In this document: piece by piece, positions 51,627-61,011 of the stretch
How the letters are laid out: every line of letters starts with the position of its first letter
Position numbering within the stretch: the first letter of the stretch is position 1
NCBI GenBank assembly: GCA_045531965.1
Contig: JAZSFA010000040.1
Coordinates: forward strand, 1-64,000
From: CAMEON01 sp045531965
GTDB taxonomy: Bacteria; Bacillota; Clostridia; Oscillospirales; CAG-272
Reading direction: 5' to 3'
Length of the DNA: 64,000 nt
The notes under the pieces: model-generated
Seen by the model: the letters and a program-made list of their open reading frames with translations, nothing else
Databases searched by the model: none
Told to the model about the DNA's origin: nothing
Position numbers and translations under genes: made by a program

Positions 51627-52982
51627 TCAGATATAGGTGACTTTGGTTTCATCGGAATAGACACACAGGTCGTCGAGGTCACCTCTGAATCGCGAAGGAA
51701 GGGTCAAATATTTCAGGTTATCGCAACACAAGAAGACATACTTGCCCATATAGGTGACACTATTCGGAATGCTGATGCTGCGGAGGTTCGTACAAGTGTT
51801 AAACGCGCTGTTTTCGATTTTTGTCACGCTGTTGGGAATGGTAACACTTGCCAAACTCTCACAGTATTCAAATGTTTCCGCCTTGATGGTCGTAATCGTA
51901 GAGGGGATCACAATGCTCCGGAGGCTCTTGCAATAGTAGAAGGCTTTGCTCTCGATGTTCGTCACGCTGTTGGGAATCACCACGTTCGCCAAGCTGTAGC
52001 AGTTGGCAAAGGCGCCCTGACCGATCGTCTGTACGCCGTTCTGTATGGTGACGTTGGCAAGGCGGGTACAGCCGTAGAAGGCATCTTCACCAATGATTTT
52101 TACGCCGCCCGAGATGGTCACGCTTGTCAGATTCGGGCATTCCCAAAAGGCACCGAAATCGATTTGGTTCACGGTGTTCGGAATCGTCACGTTCTGGATG
52201 TACTTGTTGCGGGCAAACGCGCTTCTGCCGATAACCGTAATACCCTCGGGGATCACCACGTTGGAAGCGTTGCCGTTATACTCTTTCAATACGGTGTTTT
52301 CAATGACGTTGTTCGCGCCAAAGGCTTTGAGGGCTTTCTCAATATCCGCCGCCTTTTGGGCTTGGATAGCGTTTCTCTCCCCCAAGGTATCTTTGATGAC
52401 GTCTCTGCCCTGACGAACGCCCGCAGGGATGGTCAAGGACAGCTGAGAACAGCCCGCAAAGGCTTCGTCGTCCAACAGGCGCAAGCTCTTTGGGAGGATG
52501 TTGGTTCTGTTGTCCACGCGACCGTCCTCGGTACTGACACGGATAGTTTCAAGATCCTTGGCATTGGCGAAGGCGCGCCTACCGATCTTGATGAGTCCTT
52601 CGGGGAGGGTGATCTCAAAGGCGGCACAGCCTTCAAAGGCGCGGTCAGCAATACACTCCACGCAGGAAGGGACCTTCAGGCGAAGCTCGTTCTTGCGTTT
52701 GAGTCCCAGAATGGTATAGGTGCCGTCGGTGTGCTGTTCCACCTGAAAGGCTTCCAGGCTGAGGGCTTCCGCGTTGGCGTTTGCTTCGGCGGTCAGGGAG
52801 CTAAAGTCAAAGTCCAGGCTGCCAAAATCATTGGTAGGTGCAAAGGATGTCTGCGCGGTAGGTTCTGCAGAGGTCTGAGGGGTGTCGGCGGCATCCATGA
52901 ATTGATGCAGATCCGCGCCACAATGGAAGCAGAAGGGGGTCTGGGTCCAGTTTTTTCCGCAATAAGGACAAAAGTTCAGCAT
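51627..52982 (-). CDS. Zinc-ribbon/BspA-type LRR protein, paralog 8 (operon-distal)
   Basis: The 451-residue protein has a zinc ribbon (Cys5, 8, 18, 21), a Ser/Ala-rich segment with an aromatic-poor helix (about 60-85), a first LRR_5 block (about 95-210), a helical linker starting at RQGRDVIKDTL, and a second block of about eight 23-residue repeats (about 260-430), several reading NCYSLANVVIPNSVTNI-like. The end departs from the family cap: SRFRGDLDDLCVYSDETKVTYI-type, without the usual PSRTK. No signal peptide. GAAAGGA precedes the ATG. It is last in the operon, convergent with the nucleotidyltransferase. Confidence 0.85.
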   Translation of the reverse strand: MLNFCPYCGKNWTQTPFCFHCGADLHQFMDAADTPQTSAEPTAQTSFAPTNDFGSLDFDFSSLTAEANANAEALSLEAFQVEQHTDGTYTILGLKRKNELRLKVPSCVECIADRAFEGCAAFEITLPEGLIKIGRRAFANAKDLETIRVSTEDGRVDNRTNILPKSLRLLDDEAFAGCSQLSLTIPAGVRQGRDVIKDTLGERNAIQAQKAADIEKALKAFGANNVIENTVLKEYNGNASNVVIPEGITVIGRSAFARNKYIQNVTIPNTVNQIDFGAFWECPNLTSVTISGGVKIIGEDAFYGCTRLANVTIQNGVQTIGQGAFANCYSLANVVIPNSVTNIESKAFYYCKSLRSIVIPSTITTIKAETFEYCESLASVTIPNSVTKIENSAFNTCTNLRSISIPNSVTYMGKYVFLCCDNLKYLTLPSRFRGDLDDLCVYSDETKVTYI

Positions 52983-52996
52983 AGGTTTGGTTCCTT

Positions 52997-54394
52997 TCAG
53001 ATATATGTGATTTTGGTTCGTGAGGGATTGATGCCGATGTCGGTGATCCGGGATTCGAAGCGGCGCGGGAGGGTGATGGATTTGAGGTTTTTACAATCTT
53101 CAAATGCGGAACTGTTTATGTTCTTCACGCTATTTGGGATGTTCAGGCTTGTGAGGCTTGAACAGTTTCTGAAGGCGCAATAAGAAATACTCACCACACT
53201 ATTGGGGATGATGATGCTTTTAAGGTTTGAACAACCACAGAAGGCAAAACTTCCAATGCACAAAACGCTGTCGGGAATGATGATGTCTGTGAGACTCGAA
53301 CATTCGCAGAAGGCATAATCGCTAATGTGCTTCACGCTTCCGTCAGCAGGGATAGCACTTCGACTACAACCATATACTAAAACGCCTAAATCGGTCTCAA
53401 TGATACAGTTTCCCGTGCTATGATATATTGGGTTATTGGGATCAACGGTCATACTGGTTAAACCCGAACAGCCATAAAAGGTACAGAAACCAACGTCTGT
53501 CACGCTGCTTGGGATGGTGATGCTTGTGAGGTTGCAACAATATCTGAAGGCACACATTCCGATACGCGTTACGCTGTCAGGAATGGTGATGCTTGTAAGA
53601 TTGGTACATTGCCAAAAGGCATAGTCACCAATACTCGTGACGGTGTCGGGGATGATGACGCTCCTAATCGTTTGATTATCATAGAAAGCTCGATCATCGA
53701 TCCTTACGATTTCCTTGGGAAGCACCACGTCGGTTTTACTTCCCTTGTACTTTTTCAGTACGCCATCCTGGACGTCATATTCCGCTTCAAAAGCTTTTCG
53801 TTTTTCCTCAGCCTCCGCTTTTCTTGCTTCCTCGGCTTTACGGGCTTCCTCGGCTTTCTTTGCCGACAAAGTGTTTTTCAGCACGTCCCTGCCCTGTCTG
53901 ATCTTGTCGGGAATGGTGATCTCCAACTGTTCGCAGCCCGAAAAGGCCTCGTCGCCGATATCCCGCAAGGTGGACGGCAGATTGATGGCATCCAGATATT
54001 TGGCGCTGGCAAAAGCTCGATCGCCAATACGGAGCAGACCATCGGGCAGATGAATGCTATAAGCGTTACACCCCTCAAACGCCCCTGACGCAATGATATC
54101 TACGCAGTCGGGGACGGTGACCTCGGGGCTGTTTTTCTGTTTCAGAGAAAGGACAGTATATTTTCCGTTGCCGTGATCCTCCAACTCAAAGACTGCCATT
54201 TGGTTCGCAAGGGCGGTTTCATTGACTTGGACAAGCAAATCGTCAAAGCTGACGTCGCCCAATAAATCGTTGGATTCGATAGCAGCAGGAGCCGTGGGAT
54301 CGCCACTCAGAAGTTTTCTGAGATCGGCACCGCAGTTGGCGCAGAATTTGGTTTGTGACCATGGCTTGCCACATTCGGGGCAAAAATTCAACAT
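52997..54394 (-). CDS. Zinc-ribbon/BspA-type LRR protein, paralog 7
   Basis: The 465-residue paralog has the zinc ribbon at Cys5, 8, 18 and 21, an acidic spacer, LRR block 1, and a strongly charged linker of repeated KAEEAR units (about residues 195-225), then block 2 of about eight repeats. Between repeats lies an insert (YHSTGNCIIET...IPADGSVKHI) typical of BspA-like proteins. It ends with the family cap LPRRFE...IGINPSRTKITYI. AAAGGAG is ten bases upstream. Cytoplasmic in appearance; a binding function is inferred from the repeats. Confidence 0.88.
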   Translation of the reverse strand: MLNFCPECGKPWSQTKFCANCGADLRKLLSGDPTAPAAIESNDLLGDVSFDDLLVQVNETALANQMAVFELEDHGNGKYTVLSLKQKNSPEVTVPDCVDIIASGAFEGCNAYSIHLPDGLLRIGDRAFASAKYLDAINLPSTLRDIGDEAFSGCEQLEITIPDKIRQGRDVLKNTLSAKKAEEARKAEEARKAEAEEKRKAFEAEYDVQDGVLKKYKGSKTDVVLPKEIVRIDDRAFYDNQTIRSVIIPDTVTSIGDYAFWQCTNLTSITIPDSVTRIGMCAFRYCCNLTSITIPSSVTDVGFCTFYGCSGLTSMTVDPNNPIYHSTGNCIIETDLGVLVYGCSRSAIPADGSVKHISDYAFCECSSLTDIIIPDSVLCIGSFAFCGCSNLKSIIIPNSVVSISYCAFRNCSSLTSLNIPNSVKNINSSAFEDCKNLKSITLPRRFESRITDIGINPSRTKITYI

Positions 54395-54408
54395 GGTGAG
54401 CGCTCCTT

Positions 54409-55965
54409 TCAGATATATGTGATTTTGGTTCGTGAGGGGTTGATGCTTATATTGAAAAGTTGCGTTTCGAAACGGCGGGGGATGTTGATGATTGTGAGGC
54501 TTGAACAGCCAGAAAAAGCACTTTCGCCGATACTTGTCACGCTGTTGGGGATGGTGATACTCTTAAGACCGGAACAGTCATAAAACGCGTACCTACCAAT
54601 ACTCGTCACACTGTTGGGGATGGTGATGCTCGTAAGACCGTCACAGCGAGAAAACGCGACTTGGCCAATGCTTGTCACGCTACCGTCTGTAGGAATGACA
54701 TTATTCTTGCAGCCCGCAATCAAGGTTTTTGATTTGGTTTCAATGATACAATTCCCGCTGCTGTGATACCGTGTATTTCCCGTGTCTACCTTCATGCTCG
54801 TAAGACCGTCACAGCGAGAAAACGCGCCAGAACCAATACTTGTCACGCTGTTGGGGATAGTAATGCTTGTAAGACCGGAACAGCCGTAAAACGCGGAATC
54901 ACCAATGCTCGTCACGCCGTTGGGGATGTTGATGCTTGTGAGGCTTGAACAGCTCCCAAAAGCACTCTCGCCGATGCTCGTCACGCTGTTGGGGATGTTG
55001 ATGCTTGTGAGGCTTGAACAACCACAAAAAGCACTCTTGCCGATACTTGTCACGCTGTTGGGGATGGTGATGCTTGTGAGGCTTGAACAGCCATAAAAAG
55101 CTTGATAACCAATGAACGTCACAGAATTCGGAATTGCGATACTTGTCAGGGATGAACAGCCGTCGAAAGCTCTTTCCCCGATGCTTACGACACTGTCAGG
55201 AATAACCACGCTTTGTATTGGTTTGCGACAAAACGCATACGAATTGATCTCTGTAATACAATCGGGTATGACCACGTTTCTCTTGTCCTCATTATAATTT
55301 CGCAGCACACCGTTTTTGACGTCGTTTAACGACAGGAACGTCTGTGCTGCCGCTTGCGCCGCGTTGGCGATTTCAGCCTTACGCGCTTCCTCTGCCCTTT
55401 TGGCTTCTTCCGCCTTTCTGTGGGTCAGCGTGCCCTTGATGGCGTCCTCCCCCTGACGAACGTGGGCAGGGATCTGAATCTCCAAACTCTCACATCCCGC
55501 AAAGGCTTCACGCCCGATGGTTTTGACCGTGGAGGGGATATTGATACTTTCGAGATTCAACGCATCGGCAAAGGCGCGCTTGCCGATGAGGATCAGACCT
55601 TCGGGCAGCGTGATGTCCATGGCGGCGCAGTCCTCGAAAGCGCCTGCGGAAATGGCTTCCACGCCATCGGGGACGGTAATGGACAGCTTGCTTTTTTGCT
55701 TCAACCGAAGGATGGTATACTTGCCGTTACCGCTTTCTTCCACCTCAAAGGGCTCAAATTTGAGAGCAAACTCGTTTTCAGTGGCTTGCGTGATCAGAAC
55801 GTCAAAGCTGATGTCGCTAAATAAATCATCGAGTTCATCGTTTGAAGGGGTATCCTCCGGGGCTGTGATTTCATCGCTCAGAAGTTTTTTAAGATTGGCA
55901 CCGCAGTTGGCGCAGAATTTGGTTTGCGACCATGGCTTGCCGCATTTGGGACAAAAATTCAACAT
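54409..55965 (-). CDS. Zinc-ribbon/BspA-type LRR protein, paralog 6 (longest, near-identical repeats)
   Basis: With 518 residues this is the longest copy. The zinc ribbon and block 1 are followed by a KAEEAKRAEEARKAE linker and a second block of about eleven repeats, many of them nearly identical (unit SVTSIGESAFGSCSSLTSI, 23 residues or 69 bases), plus one YHSSGNCIIET insert. Such DNA-level identity implies recent repeat expansion or gene conversion. The cap is PRRFE...ISINPSRTKITYI. The ATG at 55965 has AAAGGAG; an ATG at 55983 in the same frame precedes this site and is unlikely. Confidence 0.88.
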   Translation of the reverse strand: MLNFCPKCGKPWSQTKFCANCGANLKKLLSDEITAPEDTPSNDELDDLFSDISFDVLITQATENEFALKFEPFEVEESGNGKYTILRLKQKSKLSITVPDGVEAISAGAFEDCAAMDITLPEGLILIGKRAFADALNLESINIPSTVKTIGREAFAGCESLEIQIPAHVRQGEDAIKGTLTHRKAEEAKRAEEARKAEIANAAQAAAQTFLSLNDVKNGVLRNYNEDKRNVVIPDCITEINSYAFCRKPIQSVVIPDSVVSIGERAFDGCSSLTSIAIPNSVTFIGYQAFYGCSSLTSITIPNSVTSIGKSAFCGCSSLTSINIPNSVTSIGESAFGSCSSLTSINIPNGVTSIGDSAFYGCSGLTSITIPNSVTSIGSGAFSRCDGLTSMKVDTGNTRYHSSGNCIIETKSKTLIAGCKNNVIPTDGSVTSIGQVAFSRCDGLTSITIPNSVTSIGRYAFYDCSGLKSITIPNSVTSIGESAFSGCSSLTIINIPRRFETQLFNISINPSRTKITYI

Positions 55966-55979
55966 GGTGAGCGCTCCTT

Positions 55980-57101
55980 TCAAATGTAGGTCACTTTGGT
56001 GCGGGAGGGGTCGATGCTGATATAGGAAAGTTGAGTTTCGAAGCGGCGCGGGAGAGTGATGGTTTGGAGATTGTTACAATACTCAAATGCCCATCGGTAT
56101 ATGCTCGTGACGCTTTGAGGGATAGTCATACTTGTCAGACTTGAGCAATGGGAAAAGGCACTTTCACCAATGCTCGTCACGCCGTCGGGGATGTTAATAC
56201 TTGTGAGGCTTGTACACATGCCGAAAGTGCCGTTCGCAATTCCTCTGATATCGTGAGGAAGGGTGACGGTTTTCAAGTTCGAACAACCGTAAAAAGCACT
56301 TTTCCAAATACCGGTCACGCTGGGGGGAATCACGATACTTTCAAGGCCCGAACAGCCGGCAAAGGCTCTTTCACCAATATAGGTCAGGCTATTGGGGAGC
56401 TTGACGCTTCGAAGTCCTGTACAGCCCGAAAACGCCGCCTGCCCCAGCATTGTCACACTTTCGGGAATGGTGATGCCGGTGAGATTATTACAGGCTTGAA
56501 AAGCATAATCCCCGATGGTCGTGACACTCTTGGGGATGGTCAAGCTCTTAATTCCTCCACAATAGCTAAAGGCGTTCTTTTCTATGGCAAGCAGTTGAGA
56601 CGACGGACGGAAGGTGACCTGCAGGCGTCGGCAGCCGTTGAATGCGCATTCTCCGATATCTTTAACCGACGCGGGGATCTCAATGCTCTCAAGGCACTGA
56701 CAGCCTCTAAAGGCATATTTGTCAATGCGGATCAGTCCTTCTGGGAGGGTGATCTTGTAGGCTTTGCAGTCTTGAAATGCGTTTGCGCCGATGGAATCCA
56801 CCCCTGCGGGGACGATGATCTCTGACATGTCGGGGTATTTCAGCTTGGTGATACCGTACTGATGGAGACCGTGGGTCTCAAACTCGAAAGATTCCATCAG
56901 CCTGACACGGGCGGTGTTCTCGGCTTCGGCAGTGAGGGTTGCGAAATCTACAATCGGTCGGGCGGGTTCAACCGTCGTCCCCACGCCCCCAAAAACGCTA
57001 TTGTCATTTTCAATAAACTTTTTCAGGTTACTGCCGCAGAAGGCACAGAAGGGGGTTTCGGACCAATGATTCCCACAATAGGGACAGAATTGAATCGTCA
57101 C
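55980..57101 (-). CDS. Zinc-ribbon/BspA-type LRR protein, paralog 5
   Basis: The 373-residue copy starts with GTG (GAAAGGAG seven bases upstream) and reads MTIQFCPYCGNHW, shifting the zinc ribbon Cys by one (6, 9, 19, 22). It is distinctive in lacking both the RQGKDV segment and the helical linker, giving one continuous LRR array of about ten repeats from residue 85 to 345. The cap PRRFE...ISIDPSRTKVTYI is kept. It is therefore a simpler form of the family. Confidence 0.87.
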   Translation of the reverse strand: MTIQFCPYCGNHWSETPFCAFCGSNLKKFIENDNSVFGGVGTTVEPARPIVDFATLTAEAENTARVRLMESFEFETHGLHQYGITKLKYPDMSEIIVPAGVDSIGANAFQDCKAYKITLPEGLIRIDKYAFRGCQCLESIEIPASVKDIGECAFNGCRRLQVTFRPSSQLLAIEKNAFSYCGGIKSLTIPKSVTTIGDYAFQACNNLTGITIPESVTMLGQAAFSGCTGLRSVKLPNSLTYIGERAFAGCSGLESIVIPPSVTGIWKSAFYGCSNLKTVTLPHDIRGIANGTFGMCTSLTSINIPDGVTSIGESAFSHCSSLTSMTIPQSVTSIYRWAFEYCNNLQTITLPRRFETQLSYISIDPSRTKVTYI

Positions 57102-57149
57102 AAGATGACTCCTTTCAGAATGAAATCATGGTTATCTCGGTTTCATTCA

Positions 57150-58331
57150 TTAAATCAAGGTAACGTGGGTTTTGTTTCGATTGATACCGAGGCGGGATAA
57201 AGTAGCATCATACCTGCGCGGGATAGTCAAAACGCGAAGTCCTGTTGCCGTTCCCGTGTACGCAAGAGACAGCGCCATGCCGTCAAAGGCATTGTCTCCG
57301 ATCGATGTAACACTTTGAGGAATATATAGCATCGAGATGTTTTTGCACCCGGCAAAAGCCCAGGCGCCGATCATGGTAACGCTTTCGGGAATTTCAATAT
57401 TTTTCAAGGACAGACAGTTTTCAAAAGCACTCGCGCAAATACTTTTTACCTTGTCATGCAGGACCACGGTTTCCACGGTTTTATGATCCTTAAAGGCTTC
57501 CACGCCGATTTCGGTGACACACTCCGGGATATATACATAACTGCTGTTTCCTTTGTATTTTACCAATCTGTTGCCTCTTATGGTCCAATTCGCCTCAAAT
57601 TCGGCTTTCAAACGACGCTCTTCCTCTGCGCGTTTGGCTTCTTCGGCTTTTTGAGCTTCTTCTGCTCGGCGAGTCGCCATTTCCCTAGCAATTTCTTCGT
57701 TTTTTTGCATTATTTCTTGCCACAATAGCCTGCTTTTCTCTCTTTCTTCCTCAAGGGCTTTGTTTTGCTGTTCTACGGCTCTTTTGTAGGTCAGCGTATC
57801 CTTGATGACGTCTTTTCCTTGGCGCACGCCATCGGGGATGTTCACTTCCAGCCGCTCACATCCCGCAAATGCCTCGTCATCTATGATCCGCACAGAGGAA
57901 GGGATCGTGAGTTTTTCCAGGTATTTGGCATGGGCAAAAGCGCGTTTCCCAATCAGGAGGAGTCCTTCGGGGAGGAAAATTTCCATAGCCGTACAACCTT
58001 CAAAGGCGCTTTCTCCGATGGAAGACACGCAGTCGGGTACTGTCAAACGGAGCTCGTTTTTCCGCTTTAAACCCACAATCGCGTATTGCCCATCACCCTG
58101 CTCTTCGGTCAGGAAAGCAGATAAACTGAGCGCTTTCGCTGTTTTATCGGCTTCCGTGGTCAGGGCTCCGAAATCCAATGTCTCCAGCGAGAAGGGTTCA
58201 TGGGACTGAGTTGCTTGTCGGTAGGTGACAGGGTCAGCTCCCTCTAAAAACTCAGATAAATTTGCACCGCAATGGGCGCAGAATTTTGTTTGCGACCAAG
58301 GGTTTCCGCAATCGGGACAGAAGTTCAACAT
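57150..58331 (-). CDS. Zinc-ribbon/BspA-type LRR protein, paralog 4, with long coiled-coil linker
   Basis: In this 393-residue copy the zinc ribbon (Cys5, 8, 18, 21) and LRR block 1 are followed by the longest linker of the family: about 70 residues (about 185-255), rich in Glu, Lys, Arg and Ala, probably a coiled coil. Block 2 is short (three to four repeats) and the cap is diverged (PRRYDATLSRLGINRNKTHVTLI-like). This copy seems specialised for self-association or spacing and less for a large LRR surface. GAAAGGAG precedes the ATG. Confidence 0.87.
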   Translation of the reverse strand: MLNFCPDCGNPWSQTKFCAHCGANLSEFLEGADPVTYRQATQSHEPFSLETLDFGALTTEADKTAKALSLSAFLTEEQGDGQYAIVGLKRKNELRLTVPDCVSSIGESAFEGCTAMEIFLPEGLLLIGKRAFAHAKYLEKLTIPSSVRIIDDEAFAGCERLEVNIPDGVRQGKDVIKDTLTYKRAVEQQNKALEEEREKSRLLWQEIMQKNEEIAREMATRRAEEAQKAEEAKRAEEERRLKAEFEANWTIRGNRLVKYKGNSSYVYIPECVTEIGVEAFKDHKTVETVVLHDKVKSICASAFENCLSLKNIEIPESVTMIGAWAFAGCKNISMLYIPQSVTSIGDNAFDGMALSLAYTGTATGLRVLTIPRRYDATLSRLGINRNKTHVTLI

Positions 58332-58348
58332 AGTTGGCTCCTTTCGGT

Positions 58349-59620
58349 TTAAGTGAATGTAATTTTGGTGCGTTCGGGATCTATGCCGATACGGGCAAGA
58401 GAGTCTTCAAAGCGTCGAGGCAAGGTGATGCTCTTTAGGCAGGATGCGTGACCTCTGTTACCGAAAGCCTCCTTGCCGATGCTCATGACACTTTCGGGAA
58501 TGGTCATACTCGTGAGACTTTCGCAGTTATAGAAGGCACACGTTCCGATTTCTCTTAAGCCATCGTTCAGTTTGAGCATTGAAAGATCACGGCAACCATA
58601 GAAGGCATCGTGTTCAATGGAAGTAATTTGCTGTGGAAGGATACTCTTCTTCAGAGAAACACATCCAAAGAAAGCCCATCCGCCAATACTTGTTACGCTG
58701 CCATCATCGGGGATCTGACTATGGGCGCAACCTACGATCAATTTTTTTCGTCCTGTTTCTATAATGCAGTTCCCTGCACTATGATACTTGGGGTTGTCTT
58801 CATGGACGTGAAGGGTCGTCAATCCCCAGCAGTTAACAAAAGCGCCTGTTTCAATAGAGGCAACACTTGAGGGAATAGACACACTTTTGAGCGACCGATT
58901 GTATTCAAAGGCTCTGACGTCTATGGCTGCGATTCCCTCCGGAAGCACGACCTGCTCATCTTCGCCCAGGTATTTGATCAGCACGTTATTTTCAATCTGA
59001 CTGACCGCTGCGAATGCCATCATCTCTTTTTCGGTGATCTGCCGTTTTTCCGCCAGTCGTTCAGCTTTGGTGCCCTTTAAAACGTCCTTGCCTTGGCGAA
59101 TCGATGGTGGGATGGTCACGTCAAGCTGCTCGCAACCTAAAAAGGCTTCATCCTCGATCACCTTAAGGGAGACTGGAAAGTTGATCCTTTCCAGATATTT
59201 CGCGTTGGCAAAGGCGCGCTTACCAATGAGCATCAAACCCTCCGGGAGGTTAATCTCAAAAGCGGCGCATTCTTCGAAAGCGCCCTCGCCAATAGCATCC
59301 ACGCCGTCGGGAATGGTGATCTCCAGTTCACGTTTGTTTTTTATGTTGAGAATTTCGAATTTTCCGTTGCTGTGTTTTTCTGTCAGAAAAGCATGGAGAC
59401 TCGATACCGTCATTTTCTGATAGTTTTTTTGTATCGCATCTTCAAAACGAAGCGCGACACGCGCGTTTTTCACTTTTCCCTGTCGCTTGGCATGATCACC
59501 ATTCTTTGGATGTGTATTTTCTTGGGTTTCCTTTATAAAAGAATGCAGATCCGCGCCGCATTGATAGCAAAAAGCTGTATTGGAATATGGTTTGCCGCAA
59601 TGAGGGCAAAAGTTTAGCAT
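58349..59620 (-). CDS. Zinc-ribbon/BspA-type LRR protein, paralog 3
   Basis: The 423-residue protein has the zinc ribbon (Cys5, 8, 18, 21) and a basic spacer (KNGDHAKRQGKVKNARVALRF) unlike the acidic spacers of the others. Block 1, a moderate linker (AEKRQITEKEMMAFAA), block 2 with a YHSAGNCIIET insert and five to six repeats, and the cap PRRFEDSLARIGIDPERTKITFT-like follow. GAAAGGAGCC is upstream of the ATG, in a leader sequence almost identical in several paralogs. Confidence 0.87.
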   Translation of the reverse strand: MLNFCPHCGKPYSNTAFCYQCGADLHSFIKETQENTHPKNGDHAKRQGKVKNARVALRFEDAIQKNYQKMTVSSLHAFLTEKHSNGKFEILNIKNKRELEITIPDGVDAIGEGAFEECAAFEINLPEGLMLIGKRAFANAKYLERINFPVSLKVIEDEAFLGCEQLDVTIPPSIRQGKDVLKGTKAERLAEKRQITEKEMMAFAAVSQIENNVLIKYLGEDEQVVLPEGIAAIDVRAFEYNRSLKSVSIPSSVASIETGAFVNCWGLTTLHVHEDNPKYHSAGNCIIETGRKKLIVGCAHSQIPDDGSVTSIGGWAFFGCVSLKKSILPQQITSIEHDAFYGCRDLSMLKLNDGLREIGTCAFYNCESLTSMTIPESVMSIGKEAFGNRGHASCLKSITLPRRFEDSLARIGIDPERTKITFT

Positions 59621-59668
59621 GTTGGCTCCTTTCGGGGTTCTTTTTGATCATTAGGATAACGCCGATGA

Positions 59669-59701
59669 GCGGCACCCCCCATTCGTTTAGGATGGTGCCG
59701 C
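59669..59701 (-). terminator. Hairpin in the widest gap of the LRR array
   Basis: GCGGCACC (59669-59676) pairs with GGTGCCGC (59694-59701) in the 108-base gap between paralogs 2 and 3. Neither side has a T tract, so it may be a processing or partial termination point that sets the level of the distal genes. Confidence 0.4.
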
Positions 59702-59728
59702 ATGGGCTAATTTTTTTCGACCAAGGTG

Positions 59729-60994
59729 TCAGATATAGATAACCGAGAGTTTTTTGGTGGAAAGCCCTATTCTTTCAAGTGGATCGAACAACAAAAACGG
59801 TTTATAGTTCTCTGATATGCTGATAGAACTCAGGCTGTCGCAATGATAAAAGGCATAATCGCCGATAAAAGTTCTTTTGGGAATATGAATACTATTCAGA
59901 CTTGAGCATTCCTTAAACGCGCTATCACCGATTTTTTCCAGATTTGAAGGAAGATCTATACACCCAAGTGAACAGCAACCGGAAAAAGCGTAGTCTCCGA
60001 TCGTTTTTAGTCTATGGGGCAGATTGACTGAGTTTAGAGCGCTGCATTTCGAAAAAGCATACTCCAGAATGTTGACAACGCCATCTGGGATGTCTATGGA
60101 CTTCAAACTATAACAGCCGGAAAACGTCCCTTTGCCAATCCACGTCAGGCGATCGGAAAGCTTGACTTCCGAAAGGGTGGAGCAACCGCGGAAAGCGTAA
60201 TACCCGACACTGTTAATACTATCGGGAAGATGGATCTTTCGTAAATTTGTACAGCCTCCGAATGCCGACTCTCCAATATCTCTGACACTCTCCGGGATCT
60301 TAACCTCGCATATATACTGGTTTTGAAGGAAAGCTTGTTTTTCGATTTTGACGATTCCTTCGGGGATCACAACCTCACGTTTATTCCCTTTGTATTTAAC
60401 CAACACTTGATTCTGTATATCCCATTCTGCCTCAAACAGCGCTTTGGCTTTCTTTTCTTCTTCTGCTTTGCGCTGCTCATTGCGCTTGCGTTCGGACAAT
60501 GTCTGGGCAAGAACATCATTTCCCTGTCTCACATTATGAGGAATGATGATATCCAAACGCTCACAATTTATAAAAGCCTCGTCTTCAATATCCAATAACG
60601 TGGACGGCAGATTGATGGTTTCCAAATACTTGGCGTTGGCGAAAGCCCGAACACCGATCCGCTTCAGTCCTTCCGGAAGATAGACAGTATGGGCTTTACA
60701 GCGGGAAAAGGCATAATCGGCAATAGCCGAGACACCTACGGGAACCGTAATGACAGGTTCGTCCGAGCATTGCAAACCCGTAATGACATAGCTCTCGCCG
60801 CCGGATAGTTCACGATAGTGAAAACCATGCAACTGTTGTTCTTTGAAGTTCTCCTTAGCCATTTGAGTCAGTGCCCCAAAATCCAACAGACTTTCTTCAT
60901 CATCCGTCAGCAGGCAACTGAGATTTTCACCGCAATGGGCACAATACTTGGTTTGCGACCAGGATTTGCCGCAATGAGGGCAAAAGTTTAGCAT
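59729..60994 (-). CDS. Zinc-ribbon/BspA-type LRR protein, paralog 2
   Basis: The 421-residue protein has the zinc ribbon CPHCGKSW/CAHCGENL (Cys5, 8, 18, 21), almost identical to paralog 1, then block 1, a charged linker (KRNEQRKAEEEKKAKALFEAE, about residues 175-195) and block 2 of about nine repeats with more diverse sequences. The cap is diverged (ENYKPFLLFDPLERIGLS-like). GAAAGGAGCCAAC precedes the ATG. It follows paralog 1 by 17 bases. Confidence 0.87.
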   Translation of the reverse strand: MLNFCPHCGKSWSQTKYCAHCGENLSCLLTDDEESLLDFGALTQMAKENFKEQQLHGFHYRELSGGESYVITGLQCSDEPVITVPVGVSAIADYAFSRCKAHTVYLPEGLKRIGVRAFANAKYLETINLPSTLLDIEDEAFINCERLDIIIPHNVRQGNDVLAQTLSERKRNEQRKAEEEKKAKALFEAEWDIQNQVLVKYKGNKREVVIPEGIVKIEKQAFLQNQYICEVKIPESVRDIGESAFGGCTNLRKIHLPDSINSVGYYAFRGCSTLSEVKLSDRLTWIGKGTFSGCYSLKSIDIPDGVVNILEYAFSKCSALNSVNLPHRLKTIGDYAFSGCCSLGCIDLPSNLEKIGDSAFKECSSLNSIHIPKRTFIGDYAFYHCDSLSSISISENYKPFLLFDPLERIGLSTKKLSVIYI

Positions 60995-61011
60995 GTTGGC
61001 TCCTTTCGTGG

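Noticed and set aside
54530..55250. Non-coding satellite or CRISPR-like repeat
   Set aside because: The 69-base period equals 23 codons of an LRR_5 unit in an uninterrupted frame, so it is a protein repeat.
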